From: Streptomyces sp. NBC_01353
Lineage (GTDB): Bacteria > Actinomycetota > Actinomycetes > Streptomycetales > Streptomycetaceae
Assembly (NCBI RefSeq): GCF_036237275.1
Contig: NZ_CP108352.1
Span: 6,076,001 to 6,140,000 of the forward strand
Direction: 5' to 3'
Length of the DNA: 64,000 nt
In this document: positions 10,461-20,302 of the stretch, piece after piece
How positions within the stretch are numbered: the stretch's first letter is position 1
Layout: each line of letters opens with the position of its first letter
Made by a program: the position numbers and the translations under genes
Notes under the pieces: generated by a model
Seen by the model: the letters and a program-made list of their open reading frames with translations, nothing else
Told to the model about the DNA's origin: nothing
Databases searched by the model: none

Positions 10461-12122
10461 TCAGCAGGCCTTGAGTGCCGCAAGGAAGTCCAGCCGGGTC
10501 TCCAGCCGGGCCAGGTCCCGGCCGGTGATCTGCTCGATGCGGGCGATGCGGTGACGCAACGAGTTCACGTGCAGGTGGAGTTGGGCGGCGCATGTGGTCC
10601 AGGACGCGTCGCACTCGAGGAACCTCTCCAGCGTGGGCAGCAGGTCGGTCCGGTGGCGGCTGTCGTGATCGCGCAGGGGGCCGAGCAGACGGGACGCGAA
10701 GGCGCGCCGGGTCTCGGCCGGGATGAGTGGCAGCAGCGTCAGGATGTGCGAGGTGAGGTCGTCAGGGCCGCGCACGGCCACTCGGTCCGGGTGGTCATGG
10801 GCGATCCGCAGCGCCGTGCGTGCCGCGTCGAGCGCTCGGCGTGCCTGCTCGGCTGCTGCCACCGGAGAGCTGACACCGATGGAGACGCTGCCCGTGGGGC
10901 CGAGCCAGCGCGTGAGTACCGCAGCGAGCCTCTGCTGCAGGGCGACGCAGTCGAGGGCCGGTTCGGGGAGTCCGTCCGTGGGCTCGGGCACCAGAACGAA
11001 GAGCACGGCCTGCTCGTGGTCGACGGTGGCGGCGATGTCCTGCGTCGAGACGGGCACGGGGCCGTCCGGTTGGATCAGGGCCTCCTCCAGGAGTACGCGG
11101 AGGGCCGAGGCAGGGATGGGGCCGGTGCCGCGCCACTCTCCCTCGGCAACCACGAACTGGCAGCGCTGCCAGGTGTCCTTCTGGCTGACGACGGCCTGCG
11201 CGGTGCTGCTCAGCCGGACGGGGATCTCGGCGGGTGGGACGTGGCTGTGCAGCAGGTCGAGGAGTCGACGGGCCAGGTCGTTCAGCGCCACCTTCGTCTG
11301 GTCGTGTGCGGATCGCGCGTCGACGGCCAGTTCGACGATCCGGTCGAGGAGTTGCACATCGCCCGCAGGCCAGTTCGACGTGTCGGTCGCCACGGCGAGT
11401 AGCCAGTCGCCCAATTCGGCCGCCTCCCCCGTCGCGGTCGACGGCGTCGACGGGTCTGTGGCGCTGCGAACCGGCACGAGCGAGTAGTGCCGATCGCCGA
11501 CCGTGACGCCATGGGGTGCCGCCTCGCGTGAGCGGCGCGCGGCGAGATATCTCGCGGCCAGCGCCACCGCCGTCCTGGCGCGCAGCGGAGGGTGGGCCCC
11601 GGCGATCTGGCGCCCGGTCGAGGACAGGACGTGGGCATCGAGGCCGAGGCTGTGCTGCAGGAGCTCCAGTACGGCATCCGGGCCGCCCTGCCCGGTGAGG
11701 AGCCGTCGATGGCGTTCGACCACGGCGGCGAGGCTGCCGACGTGCCGGGGTTGCAGACGACGCAGAACGTGTTCGGTGATCGCGGTGAACGATATGTCCT
11801 GGTTTACGGCGACGAGTGGAAGGCCGTGGCGTCGGCAGGCGTGCACGAGGTCGTCCGGGACGAGCCCGTGTTCGGCTTCGCCGGCGGCGAGGACCGTGAC
11901 GCCCGCCCGGTCGAGGATGCGCACGAACGACTCGGCGTCTCCGTCCTCCCGCCACCAGGCAAGCCCGGTGAGGACGAGTTCGCCGCCGGCGAGGAAGCGA
12001 CCGGGGTCGGCCAGGTCGGTGGTCAGGACGGCGCGTACCTCTCGATCGAGAGCGCCGCCCTCGGCGTCCTGGTCCACGAGCAGGAACAGCCCCAGTTCGT
12101 CCAGGAGTTCGCGTAGCCGCAT
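10461..12122 (-). CDS. PucR-family transcriptional regulator
   Basis: A 553-residue protein. The N-terminal PucR domain (about residues 1-120, with VRAVLTTDLADPGRFLAGGE and GLAWW) is followed by a central GGDEF-like/CdaR-like region. The C-terminal helix-turn-helix contains CAAQLHLHVNSLRHRIARIEQ. Relatives such as PucR of Bacillus control purine catabolism. The divergent neighbours are xanthine dehydrogenase genes, so this is probably their regulator. ATG 12122 is preferred over 12167 because it starts directly with the PucR domain (MRLRELLDELG) and has an AAGG-type ribosome site. It precedes the cysteine hydrolase gene by 85 bp in the same direction. Confidence 0.9.
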   Translation of the reverse strand: MRLRELLDELGLFLLVDQDAEGGALDREVRAVLTTDLADPGRFLAGGELVLTGLAWWREDGDAESFVRILDRAGVTVLAAGEAEHGLVPDDLVHACRRHGLPLVAVNQDISFTAITEHVLRRLQPRHVGSLAAVVERHRRLLTGQGGPDAVLELLQHSLGLDAHVLSSTGRQIAGAHPPLRARTAVALAARYLAARRSREAAPHGVTVGDRHYSLVPVRSATDPSTPSTATGEAAELGDWLLAVATDTSNWPAGDVQLLDRIVELAVDARSAHDQTKVALNDLARRLLDLLHSHVPPAEIPVRLSSTAQAVVSQKDTWQRCQFVVAEGEWRGTGPIPASALRVLLEEALIQPDGPVPVSTQDIAATVDHEQAVLFVLVPEPTDGLPEPALDCVALQQRLAAVLTRWLGPTGSVSIGVSSPVAAAEQARRALDAARTALRIAHDHPDRVAVRGPDDLTSHILTLLPLIPAETRRAFASRLLGPLRDHDSRHRTDLLPTLERFLECDASWTTCAAQLHLHVNSLRHRIARIEQITGRDLARLETRLDFLAALKAC

Positions 12123-12412
12123 GGTCGCCACCTTCTCATGTCCGCACCAGGCCGAGCCGTTCTCCATGGCATGAATTGCCGCAGGTCACAGCCGCGCGGC
12201 GGTGGGAAAGCACGGTGTTCCACAGGCGATGGAGAAGCCGGTTCTGGGGGATCGGTGACTGCCGTGTCCGCTTGATCGCTCGGTCTACTTCTACGGGTCC
12301 GGCCGACAGCGTGTGAACGAGTCGATCGAGGGCTTCGGGCCCCTGGGCCGCACGCCCCGGACGAACGACTCCCCACGAACCACGCGCCACGAACGACTGA
12401 GGAGAGCCATCC

Positions 12413-12919
12413 ATGGACTTCCTTCGCCCCACCGGCTGGGAGGAGGCGCTCGCCGCCAAGGCCGAGCACCCGACTGCCGTACCGATCGCGGGTGGCGAGG
12501 TCGTCACCGTCGAGGGGCTGGCCGGCTTCGCCGAGCAGCGCGAAGAGCACGGCGGGCACGGCGATCGTGCCACCGGTGCCTGTGGCACCTCGCTCGACGC
12601 CGCCAAGGAGTGGGAGGCACGCCCGTCCGACAGCGAGCTGCGCTCGCGGGCGGGTCAGGACTCGCAGACCGGTGAGGGTGTCGAACTCTCGCCGATCCAG
12701 CAGGCGTTCATCGACGCCGGCGCCGTCCAGTGCGGCTTCTGCACCCCCGGTCTCCTGGTCGCGGCCGACGAGCTGCTCGAACGTCACAGGGAGCCGTCCG
12801 ACCAGGACATCCGCGAGGCACTCTCCGGCAATCTCTGCCGGTGCACGGGTTACGAGAAGATCCTGGACGCGGTCCGCCTGGCCGCGGCCCGCCAGGAACG
12901 TCAGAAAGAGACGGTCTGA
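12413..12919 (+). pseudogene. Chimeric remnant: FAD subunit start fused to 2Fe-2S subunit end of xanthine dehydrogenase
   Basis: A 168-residue frame made of two pieces. Residues 1-28 (MDFLRPTGWEEALAAKAEHP...IAGG) match the start of the FAD-binding subunit. From residue 29 (EVVTVEGLAG) onward it reads as the C-terminal two thirds of the 2Fe-2S subunit, with the second cluster cysteines CGFC and CRC intact (QCGFCTPG, GNLCRCTGYEK). Missing are about 260 residues of the FAD subunit and about the first 70 of the 2Fe-2S subunit, including the plant-ferredoxin cluster. The fusion is in frame and keeps a good ribosome site (GAGGAG). The enzyme cannot pass electrons to FAD through this product. Confidence 0.8.
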
Positions 12920-12921
12920 TC

Positions 12922-15312
12922 ATGGCTGGTACCACCACGGGTATCCCCACCAACGTCACGCAGGGCTCCCGGACCAAGGGCGGCATCGGCGAGTCCACGC
13001 TCCGCCCGGACGGCACCCTCAAGGTCACCGGCGAGTTCGCGTACTCCTCGGACATGTGGCACGAGGACATGCTGTGGGGCCAGATCCTGCGCTCCACGGT
13101 CGCGCACGCCGAGATCGTGTCCATCGACACCTCCGAGGCCGTGGCCATGTCGGGCGTCTACGCGGTGATGACGTACGACGACCTGCCGGCCGAGATGAAG
13201 AACTACGGCATGGAGTTCAAGGACACCCCGGTCCTGGCGCACGGCAAGGTCCGCCATCACGGCGAGCCGGTCGCCCTCGTGGCCGCCGACCACCCGGAGA
13301 CCGCGCGCCGCGCCGCCGCGAAGATCAGGGTCGAGTACAAGGAGCTGCCCCTCATCACAGACGAGGCCTCCGCGCTCGCTTCCGACGCCGTGCTCGTGCA
13401 CGAGAGCCGCGACGACCACCACGCCGGTCACGTCCCGCACCCGAACATCGTGCACCGCCAGCCGATCATCCGCGGCAAAGCGGACGAGGCCGCCGAGCAG
13501 GCCGACGTCATCGTCACGGGCGAGTACACCTTCGGCATGCAGGACCAGGCCTTCCTCGGCCCGGAGTCCGGCCTCGCCGTGCCCGCCGAGGACGGCGGCG
13601 TCGACCTGTACTGCGCCACCCAGTGGCTGCACTCGGACCTGTACCAGATCGCTCCGGTCCTCGGCCTGCCCGAGGAGAAGGTGCGTATGACGATGGCCGG
13701 TGTGGGCGGCGCGTTCGGCGGTCGCGAGGACATCTCGATGCAGATCCACGCCTGCCTGCTCGCCCTGCGCACCGGTAAGCCCGTCAAGATCGTCTACAAC
13801 CGCTTCGAGTCGTTCTTCGGGCACGTGCACCGTCACCCGGCGAAGCTCTGGTACGAGCACGGCGCCACCAAGGACGGCAAGATCACGCACATGAAGTGCA
13901 AGATCGTGCTCGACGGCGGCGCCTACGCGTCGTCCACGGCCTCGGTCGTCGGCAACGCCGCGTCCCTCTCGGTCGGCCCGTACGTCATCGACGATGTCGA
14001 GATCGAGGCGATCGGCCTCTACACGAACAACCCGCCCTGCGGTGCGATGCGCGGCTTCGGCGCGGTCCAGGCGTGCTTCGCGTACGAGGCACAGATGGAC
14101 AAGCTGGCCGCCAAGCTGGGCATGGACCCGGTGGAGTTCCGGCAGAAGAACGCGATGGAGCAGGGCACGATCATGCCGACCGGTCAGGTCGTGGACTCGC
14201 CGGCGCCGGTCGCCGAGCTGCTGCGCAGGGTCAAGGCGCGCCCGATGCCGCCGGAGCGCCAGTGGGAGGTGGCCGGTGAGGGCGCGGACGTCCGCGCGTT
14301 GCCGGGCGGCCTCTCGAACACGACGCACGGCGAGGGCATGGTCCGCGGCGTCGGCTACGCCGTCGGCATCAAGAACGTCGGCTTCTCCGAGGGCTTCGAC
14401 GACTACTCGACCGCCAAGGTGCGCATCGAGGTCGTCAACGGCGAGCCCGTCGCGATGGTCCACACCGCCATGGCGGAGGTCGGCCAGGGCGGTGTCACCG
14501 TCCACGCGCAGATCGCCCGCACGGAGCTGGGTGTCACGCAGGTGACCATCCACCCGGCCGACACCCAGGTCGGCTCCGCCGGTTCGACGTCCGCGGGCCG
14601 CCAGACGTACATGACCGGCGGGGCCGTCAAGAACACCTGCGAACTCGTCCGGGAGAAGGTCCTGGAGATCGGCCGGCGCAAGTTCGGCTCGTACCACCCG
14701 GCGTGGGCCACCGCCGAACTGCTCCTGGAGGGCGGCAAGGTCGTCACCGACGGCGGCGAGGTCCTCTCCACACTCGTGGACGTCCTGGAGGACGAGGCCG
14801 TGGAGGTCGAGGAGGAGTGGCGGCACCGCCCCACCGAGGCCTTCGACCTGCGCACCGGCCAGGGCGACGGTCACGTCCAGTACTCGTTCGCCGCGCACCG
14901 CGCGGTCGTCGAGGTGGACACCGAGCTCGGTCTGGTCAAGGTCGTCGAGCTGGCCTGTGCACAGGACGTCGGCAAGGCGCTCAACCCGCTCTCCGTGGTC
15001 GGCCAGATCCAGGGTGGTACCACCCAGGGCCTGGGCGTCGCGGTGATGGAGGAGATCATCGTGGACCCGAAGACGGCGAAGGTGCGCAACCCCTCCTTCA
15101 CGGACTACCTGATCCCGACGATCCTCGACACCCCGGCCATTCCGGTCGACTACCTCGAGCTGGCGGACCCGAACGCGCCGTACGGAGTGCGCGGCATCGG
15201 GGAGGCCCCGACCCTGTCCGCGACACCGGCCGTCCTCGCGGCGATCCGGAACGCGACGGGCCTGGAGCTGAACAAGACGCCGGTCCGCCCCGAGCACCTC
15301 ACCGGGATCTGA
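12922..15312 (+). CDS. Xanthine dehydrogenase, molybdenum-binding subunit
   Basis: A 796-residue protein with the full domain order of the large subunit of molybdenum hydroxylases. Two aldehyde-oxidase-type domains come first (hammerhead part around SSDMWHEDMLWGQILRSTV). The Moco-binding blocks are GVGGAFGGREDIS near 260, CGAMRGFGAVQACFAYEAQ with the conserved Arg, and GQGGVTVHAQIA, with the catalytic Glu in VRGIGEAPTLS near the C terminus. It oxidises hypoxanthine/xanthine or a related purine at molybdenum. The start is 3 nt after the stop of the chimeric gene, so they are co-transcribed. The subunit is intact although its electron-transfer partners are broken just upstream. A free-standing FAD subunit may exist elsewhere. 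Confidence 0.9.
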   Translation: MAGTTTGIPTNVTQGSRTKGGIGESTLRPDGTLKVTGEFAYSSDMWHEDMLWGQILRSTVAHAEIVSIDTSEAVAMSGVYAVMTYDDLPAEMKNYGMEFKDTPVLAHGKVRHHGEPVALVAADHPETARRAAAKIRVEYKELPLITDEASALASDAVLVHESRDDHHAGHVPHPNIVHRQPIIRGKADEAAEQADVIVTGEYTFGMQDQAFLGPESGLAVPAEDGGVDLYCATQWLHSDLYQIAPVLGLPEEKVRMTMAGVGGAFGGREDISMQIHACLLALRTGKPVKIVYNRFESFFGHVHRHPAKLWYEHGATKDGKITHMKCKIVLDGGAYASSTASVVGNAASLSVGPYVIDDVEIEAIGLYTNNPPCGAMRGFGAVQACFAYEAQMDKLAAKLGMDPVEFRQKNAMEQGTIMPTGQVVDSPAPVAELLRRVKARPMPPERQWEVAGEGADVRALPGGLSNTTHGEGMVRGVGYAVGIKNVGFSEGFDDYSTAKVRIEVVNGEPVAMVHTAMAEVGQGGVTVHAQIARTELGVTQVTIHPADTQVGSAGSTSAGRQTYMTGGAVKNTCELVREKVLEIGRRKFGSYHPAWATAELLLEGGKVVTDGGEVLSTLVDVLEDEAVEVEEEWRHRPTEAFDLRTGQGDGHVQYSFAAHRAVVEVDTELGLVKVVELACAQDVGKALNPLSVVGQIQGGTTQGLGVAVMEEIIVDPKTAKVRNPSFTDYLIPTILDTPAIPVDYLELADPNAPYGVRGIGEAPTLSATPAVLAAIRNATGLELNKTPVRPEHLTGI

Positions 15313-15383
15313 CCGACACCCTTCTCCGGGCGTGTTCCGGGCGGCGCGTCTCGGTACGCCGCGCCGCCCCATCACTTCGGTAT

Positions 15384-15398
15384 CTGACCTTCCGTCAG
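15384..15398. promoter_or_regulatory. CTGAC-N5-GTCAG palindrome before acyl-CoA operon
   Basis: CTGACCTTCCGTCAG lies around the -35 region of the acyl-CoA dehydrogenase promoter, only 3 bp upstream of a KstR-like box. Same arms as at 5226 and 22690. Confidence 0.6.
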
Positions 15399-15400
15399 AA

Positions 15401-15414
15401 TGGAACGTGTTCTA
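15401..15414. promoter_or_regulatory. KstR-like operator
   Basis: TGGAACGTGTTCTA fits the known KstR pattern TnnAACnnGTTnnA at every fixed position. It lies between the presumed -35 and -10 elements. KstR is the TetR-type repressor of sterol catabolism genes in mycobacteria and rhodococci. Its gene is not in this window. Confidence 0.7.
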
Positions 15415-15418
15415 GTCT
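15413..15418 (+). promoter_or_regulatory. Putative -10 element of a leaderless promoter
   Basis: TAGTCT is followed by 7 nt and then ATG 15426. No ribosome site precedes the ATG, which fits transcription starting at or next to the start codon. Confidence 0.5.
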
Positions 15419-15425
15419 GCCGCGC

Positions 15426-17588
15426 ATGGGCATCGGAATCACGCAAGAGCAGCGGGAGTTGGCCCGGTCCGTGCGCGGCTGGCTCGGTCGGGCCGTACCG
15501 CCCGAGGATGTGCGCAAGCTCCTCGACGCGCCGGCCGACAGCGTCACCGGACGCCCCGCCCACTGGGACGGGCTCGCCGCGCAGGGGCTCCTCGGGATCC
15601 ATCTGCCCGAGGAGTACGGGGGAGGGGGCGGCGATCTCGTCGATCTGGCCGTCGTGCTCGAGGAGGCCGCGAGGGCGCTGCTCCCGGGGCCGTATCTGCC
15701 CTCCGTCCTCGCCGGCGAGGTCCTGGCCCGGGCCGGGCAGCGGGAGCTGACCGCCGCCCTCGCCGCCGGGGAGCGCATCGGGGCCGTCACCCTCGCGCAC
15801 GGCGGAATGACCGCTGTCGAGACCGAGGGCGGGCTGCTCCTCGACGGGGCCGCGCCACCCGTCCTCGGCGGCTCCCAGGCCGATGTGCTGATCCTCGCCG
15901 CGAGCACCGCGCGCGGCACGGTCTGGGCCGCCGTGGACGCCGACACCCTCGCCGTACGCCCGCACCGGAGCGCCGACCCCACCCGGCCCACCGCCGAGGT
16001 CACCGCGGCCGGGGCACTCGTGCCCGCGCACCGGATCCTGGACGTCGACCCGGCCCTCGTCACGGATCTCGCGGCCGTGCTGTACGCCGCCGACGCCTGC
16101 GGGAACGCCGCCCGGGCGCTGGAGACGGCCGCGGAGTACGCCAAGGTGCGCGAGCAGTTCGGGCGGCCCATCGGGCAGTTCCAGGGGGTCAAGCACCTCT
16201 GCGCCGACATGCTCGTACGGGTCGAGCAGGCCCGCGCCCTCACCTGGGACGCGGCCCGGTCCACCGAGGACGCGTCACGCTCCCTGACCGCAGCGCTCGC
16301 CGCCGCCACCGCCCTCGACGCCGCCTACGACTGCGCCAAGGACTGCATCCAGATCCTCGGCGGCATCGGCTTCACCTGGGAGCACGACGCCCATCTCTCC
16401 CTGCGCCGAGCCCTCGTCGCACGCCAGCTCCTCGGCCCCGGCGACACCCACCGCGCGCACGCCGTCCGGCTCGCCGCCCAGGGGACCCGCCGCGAACTCC
16501 GGCTCGAACTGCCGCCCGAGGCCGACGCGTTCCGCGCCGAGGCGCGCGCGGCGATCGCCCACGCCGCAGGCCTCGACCCGGGCGCCGCCCGCCGCGCGCT
16601 TGCCGACACCGGCCATGCCGCCCCGCACCTGCCGCCGCCGTACGGCCTGGGCGCGGGACCGCTCCAGCAGCTCGCCGTACAGCGGGAGCTGGACGCGGCC
16701 GGCGTCAAGCTCAGCGGGCTCGGGATCGCGACCTGGGTCGTTCCCTCCCTCCTCGCGTACGGGACGGCGGAGCAGCGGGAGCGCCACCTCGGCCCGACCC
16801 TGCGGGGCGAGCTGCTGTGGTGCCAGCTCTTCTCCGAACCCGGCGCCGGGTCCGATCTCGCCTCGCTGCGCACCAGGGCGGAACGCACCGAGGACGGCCG
16901 CTGGCGGATCAACGGGCAGAAGGTGTGGACGAGCGCCGCCCAGTGGGCCGACCACGGCATCCTGCTCGCCCGGACCGACCCGGACGCCCCCAAACACCAG
17001 GGGCTCACGTACTTCCTCGTCGACATGAGGAACACGCCGGGGATCGACATCCGGCCGCTGAAGGAGATCACCGGCGACTCGCTCTTCAACGAGGTGTACT
17101 TCGACGACGTCCTGCTGCCGGCCGACGCCGTCGTCGGCGAGGTGAACGACGGCTGGAAGGTCGCCCGCAACACCCTCGGCAACGAACGCGTCCACATGGC
17201 CGACCAGGTCGCCTTCGACTCCGGCCTGGAGGCGCTGATCGACCTGGCGGCGGACGCCGACAGCGCCGTACGGGGACGGATCGGGGCGCTCGCCGCCGAG
17301 GCGCACGCGCTCGCCTGCATCGGGTTGCGGACCACGATGCTCCAGGTCTCCGGCCTGGAACCGGGCGCGGGTGCGTCCGTCCGCAAGCTCGTCCAGACCG
17401 TCCACCAGCAGAAGGTCGCCGAGCTCACGCTCGAACTGCTCGGCCCCGAGGGAGCGGTACGGGAAGGCGCGGGGGAGCGGGCCGTCCACGGCCTGCTGAT
17501 GTCCCGCTGCCTGACCATCGCGGGCGGCACCACGCAGGTCCAGCTCAATGTCGTCGCCGAGCGCCTGCTCGGCCTGCCGAGAGACTGA
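15426..17588 (+). CDS. Single-chain double acyl-CoA dehydrogenase (FadE34/ChsE3-like)
   Basis: A 720-residue protein holding two acyl-CoA dehydrogenase halves in one chain. The N-half (about 1-360) has the C-terminal helical blocks [12 protein letters not shown] and [18 protein letters not shown]. The C-half (about 370-720) has the FAD/substrate blocks [16 protein letters not shown] and INGQKVWTS and the closing block [19 protein letters not shown]. Most acyl-CoA dehydrogenases have one half; actinobacterial steroid side-chain enzymes act as alpha2beta2 pairs, and FadE34 fuses both. It should desaturate a bulky acyl-CoA using FAD. The KstR-like box just upstream supports sterol-type substrates. 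The gene starts leaderless and runs into a thiolase gene 13 bp later. Confidence 0.85.
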   Translation: MGIGITQEQRELARSVRGWLGRAVPPEDVRKLLDAPADSVTGRPAHWDGLAAQGLLGIHLPEEYGGGGGDLVDLAVVLEEAARALLPGPYLPSVLAGEVLARAGQRELTAALAAGERIGAVTLAHGGMTAVETEGGLLLDGAAPPVLGGSQADVLILAASTARGTVWAAVDADTLAVRPHRSADPTRPTAEVTAAGALVPAHRILDVDPALVTDLAAVLYAADACGNAARALETAAEYAKVREQFGRPIGQFQGVKHLCADMLVRVEQARALTWDAARSTEDASRSLTAALAAATALDAAYDCAKDCIQILGGIGFTWEHDAHLSLRRALVARQLLGPGDTHRAHAVRLAAQGTRRELRLELPPEADAFRAEARAAIAHAAGLDPGAARRALADTGHAAPHLPPPYGLGAGPLQQLAVQRELDAAGVKLSGLGIATWVVPSLLAYGTAEQRERHLGPTLRGELLWCQLFSEPGAGSDLASLRTRAERTEDGRWRINGQKVWTSAAQWADHGILLARTDPDAPKHQGLTYFLVDMRNTPGIDIRPLKEITGDSLFNEVYFDDVLLPADAVVGEVNDGWKVARNTLGNERVHMADQVAFDSGLEALIDLAADADSAVRGRIGALAAEAHALACIGLRTTMLQVSGLEPGAGASVRKLVQTVHQQKVAELTLELLGPEGAVREGAGERAVHGLLMSRCLTIAGGTTQVQLNVVAERLLGLPRD

Positions 17589-17601
17589 GGGGGAACCGAA
17601 G

Positions 17602-18795
17602 ATGGGGAAGGCGTACATCGTCGGCGTCGGGATGACGAAGTTCGAGAAGCCCGAGACGCGCGACTGGCAGTACTGGGACATGGCGCGCGAGGCGGGGACG
17701 GCGGCGCTCGCCGACGCCGGGATCTCGTACGCGCAGGTGGAGCAGGTGCCCGTCGGCTACTGCTTCCAGGCGTCGACGGCCGGGCAGCGCGCCGCGTACG
17801 AACTCGGCCTGACCGGCGTTCCCGTCTACAACGTCAACAACAACTGCGCGACGGCGTCCACGGCGCTGATGATGGCCCGGCAGTTCGTGGAGGGCGGGAT
17901 CTCCGACTGCGTCCTCGCCCTCGGCTTCGAGAAGATGGCGCGCGGGGCGCTGGGCGGGGGCTCGGACGGCGGAGACTTCAAGACCTCGCCGGTCGCGCGG
18001 CACTACGGGATCATGGCCGCCGCCCACGGCTTCGAGATGTCCCCGCCGACCGCGCAGATCTTCGGGAACGCGGCCCGGGAACACATGGAGCGGTACGGGA
18101 CGACGGAGGTCCAGCTCGCCGCCGTCGGCGCCAAGAACCACCGGCACTCGGCGAACAACCCCAACGCCCAGTTCCAGGACGTGTACTCGGTCGAGGAGAT
18201 CCTCGCGGCGAAGACGATCCACCGGCCGCTGACCAAACTGCAGTGCTCGCCGACCTCGGACGGCTCCGCGGCGGCGGTCGTGGTGTCGGAACGGTTCGTC
18301 GTCGAACACGGGCTGCACGACAAGGCCGTCGAGATCGCGGCGCAGGCCATGACGACCGACACCGGGGAGTCCTTCGACTCGGGATCGTGCATCGACGCGG
18401 TGGGCCGGCCGATGTCCCGCGCCGCCGCCCGGCAGGTGTACGAGCGCTCCGGCCTCGGCATCGAGGACGTGGACGTCGTGGAACTGCACGACTGCTTCTC
18501 CATCAACGAGCTCCTGACCTACGAGGCCCTCGGCATGTGCGAGGAGGGCGCGTCCGGCAAGCTCGTCGAGTCGGGCGCGACCACGTACGGCGGGCGATGG
18601 GTGGTGAACCCTTCGGGCGGGCTGATCTCGAAGGGCCACCCCCTGGGCGCCACCGGTCTGGCCCAGGCCGCCGAACTGGTCTGGCAGCTACGGGGCGAGG
18701 CCGGCGCCCGCCAGGTCGAGGGCGCCCGCGTCGGCCTCGCGCACAACATCGGGCTCGGCGGCGCGGCGGTCGTGACCATGCTTCGGAGGTCGTAG
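17602..18795 (+). CDS. SCP2-type thiolase / lipid-transfer protein
   Basis: A 397-residue thiolase-fold protein of the SCP-x/lipid-transfer group. The nucleophile is in VNNNCATAS near residue 87, the C-terminal catalytic His in [15 protein letters not shown], and the family block [15 protein letters not shown] is present. These enzymes cleave 3-ketoacyl-CoA, often from sterol side chains or branched acids. It has a good ribosome site (GAGGGGGA) and lies 13 bp after the double acyl-CoA dehydrogenase gene, so both form an operon under the KstR-like box. With the hydratase and dehydrogenases at 22898-25808 it would complete a beta-oxidation round. All key thiolase residues that I can identify are present. 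Confidence 0.9.
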   Translation: MGKAYIVGVGMTKFEKPETRDWQYWDMAREAGTAALADAGISYAQVEQVPVGYCFQASTAGQRAAYELGLTGVPVYNVNNNCATASTALMMARQFVEGGISDCVLALGFEKMARGALGGGSDGGDFKTSPVARHYGIMAAAHGFEMSPPTAQIFGNAAREHMERYGTTEVQLAAVGAKNHRHSANNPNAQFQDVYSVEEILAAKTIHRPLTKLQCSPTSDGSAAAVVVSERFVVEHGLHDKAVEIAAQAMTTDTGESFDSGSCIDAVGRPMSRAAARQVYERSGLGIEDVDVVELHDCFSINELLTYEALGMCEEGASGKLVESGATTYGGRWVVNPSGGLISKGHPLGATGLAQAAELVWQLRGEAGARQVEGARVGLAHNIGLGGAAVVTMLRRS

Positions 18796-18844
18796 GACCG
18801 AATCCCGATGTACGGGGCACGGGCCGTCTGCGACCATCACAGGC

Positions 18845-20269
18845 ATGGTCCGTACCGAGTCAGTCGCCGAGCAGTCCACCTCCATACGCCCCGCCCCGCG
18901 CACCTGGCTCGTGGTACTCGCCGCGTGCGCGGGCCAGTTCCTGGTGGTGCTCGACGTGTCGGTGGTGAACGTCGCGCTCCCGTCGATGCGGGCCGACCTC
19001 GGCCTCTCGGCCACCGGACTGCAGTGGGTCCTCAGTGCGTACTCCATCGCCTTCGCCGGGTTCATGCTGCTCGGCGGCCGGGCGGCCGATCTCTTCGGCC
19101 GGAAGCGGATGTTCCTGCTCGGTCTCGGGCTCTTCACCGCCGCCTCCGTCGCCGGCGGGCTCGCGCAGGAGGGCTGGCAACTGATCGCGGCCCGTGCTGC
19201 CCAAGGTCTCGGCGCCGCGGTGCTCGCGCCGGCGACCCTCACCATCGTGACCGCCGCCGTACCGGTCGGGCCCGCGCGAACCCGGGCCATCGGCACCTGG
19301 ACGGCGGTCGGCGCGGCCGGCGGCGCGGCGGGCGGGTTCGTCGGCGGTGTGCTGGTGGACCTGCTCTCCTGGCGCTGGGTGCTCCTGATCAACGTCCCGG
19401 TCGGCGTCCTGGTCCTGGTGGGTGCCATGCTGTGGCTGAGCGAGAGCCGGACCGGGGGCGGCCGTCGGCTGGACCTGCCGGGCGCCGTCCTCGTCACCGC
19501 CGGCCTCGCCGCCGTCGCGTACGGCATCGTGCAGACGGAGGAGGTCGGCTGGGGCGATCCGGCCACGCTGCTGCCCCTGTGCGGCGGCCTGGTGCTCCTC
19601 GCGGTCTTCGTCGCCGTCGAGGCGCGCACGGCAGCCCCTTTGATGCCGCTGAAGGTGTTCCGCTCGCGAGCCGTCGCGGCCGCCAACGTGGCGATCCTTG
19701 TGTGCGGTTCGACCTCCTTCGCCATGTGGTTCTTCATGACGGTGTACGCGCAGAACGTCCTCGGCTACACCCCGCTCCAGGCCGGTCTCGCCCTGGTGCC
19801 CAGCTCGGTCAGCGTCATCGTCGGCTCCAAGCTGGCCCCGCGTCTGATGCCGGCGGCGGGCGCCCGCAACCTCGCCGTCATCGGCGCCCTCGTCGCCGCG
19901 ACCGGCTTCGGCTGGCAGTCGACGATGACCGCCGACGACACGTTCCTCACCGTCATCCTGGGCCCCGGCATCCTGATGATGCTCGGCATGGGCCTGCTCA
20001 CCACGCCCCTCGCCACGCTCGCCACGTCGAGCGCCGCCCCCGGCGACGCGGGTCTCGTCTCCGGCCTCGTCAACACCTCCCGCACGATGGGCGGCGCGCT
20101 GGGCCTGGCCGTCCTCTCCACCGTCGCGGTGGCACGGACCGGCGGCGCCACGACCCCCGAGGCGCTGACCGAGGGCTACGCCCTGGCCTTCCGTACGGCG
20201 ACGGGCGTGCTGGTCGCCGCGGCGGCCCTCATGCTGCTCTGGCTGCCGAGGCCGGAGCCCAGGGGGTGA
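18845..20269 (+). CDS. MFS drug-type exporter (EmrB/QacA, DHA2 family)
   Basis: A 474-residue integral membrane protein with about 14 hydrophobic helices, the DHA2 layout. Motif A is GGRAADLFGRKRMFLLGL after helix 2 and motif C is seen as GGAAGGFVGGVLVD in helix 5. The early block FLVVLDVSVVNVALPSM is typical for proton-driven multidrug exporters. It starts 49 bp after the thiolase stop, in the same direction, and has its own weak ribosome site, so readthrough from the acyl-CoA operon is possible. Substrate unknown. Confidence 0.85.
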   Translation: MVRTESVAEQSTSIRPAPRTWLVVLAACAGQFLVVLDVSVVNVALPSMRADLGLSATGLQWVLSAYSIAFAGFMLLGGRAADLFGRKRMFLLGLGLFTAASVAGGLAQEGWQLIAARAAQGLGAAVLAPATLTIVTAAVPVGPARTRAIGTWTAVGAAGGAAGGFVGGVLVDLLSWRWVLLINVPVGVLVLVGAMLWLSESRTGGGRRLDLPGAVLVTAGLAAVAYGIVQTEEVGWGDPATLLPLCGGLVLLAVFVAVEARTAAPLMPLKVFRSRAVAAANVAILVCGSTSFAMWFFMTVYAQNVLGYTPLQAGLALVPSSVSVIVGSKLAPRLMPAAGARNLAVIGALVAATGFGWQSTMTADDTFLTVILGPGILMMLGMGLLTTPLATLATSSAAPGDAGLVSGLVNTSRTMGGALGLAVLSTVAVARTGGATTPEALTEGYALAFRTATGVLVAAAALMLLWLPRPEPRG

Positions 20270-20302
20270 CGACTCGGAACCGACCGCTCAGGGGCCGACG
20301 GC

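Noticed and set aside
12901-15375. 824-codon minus-strand frame opposite the xanthine dehydrogenase gene
   Set aside because: Low-complexity translation with no family features; the plus strand carries an intact molybdenum hydroxylase.
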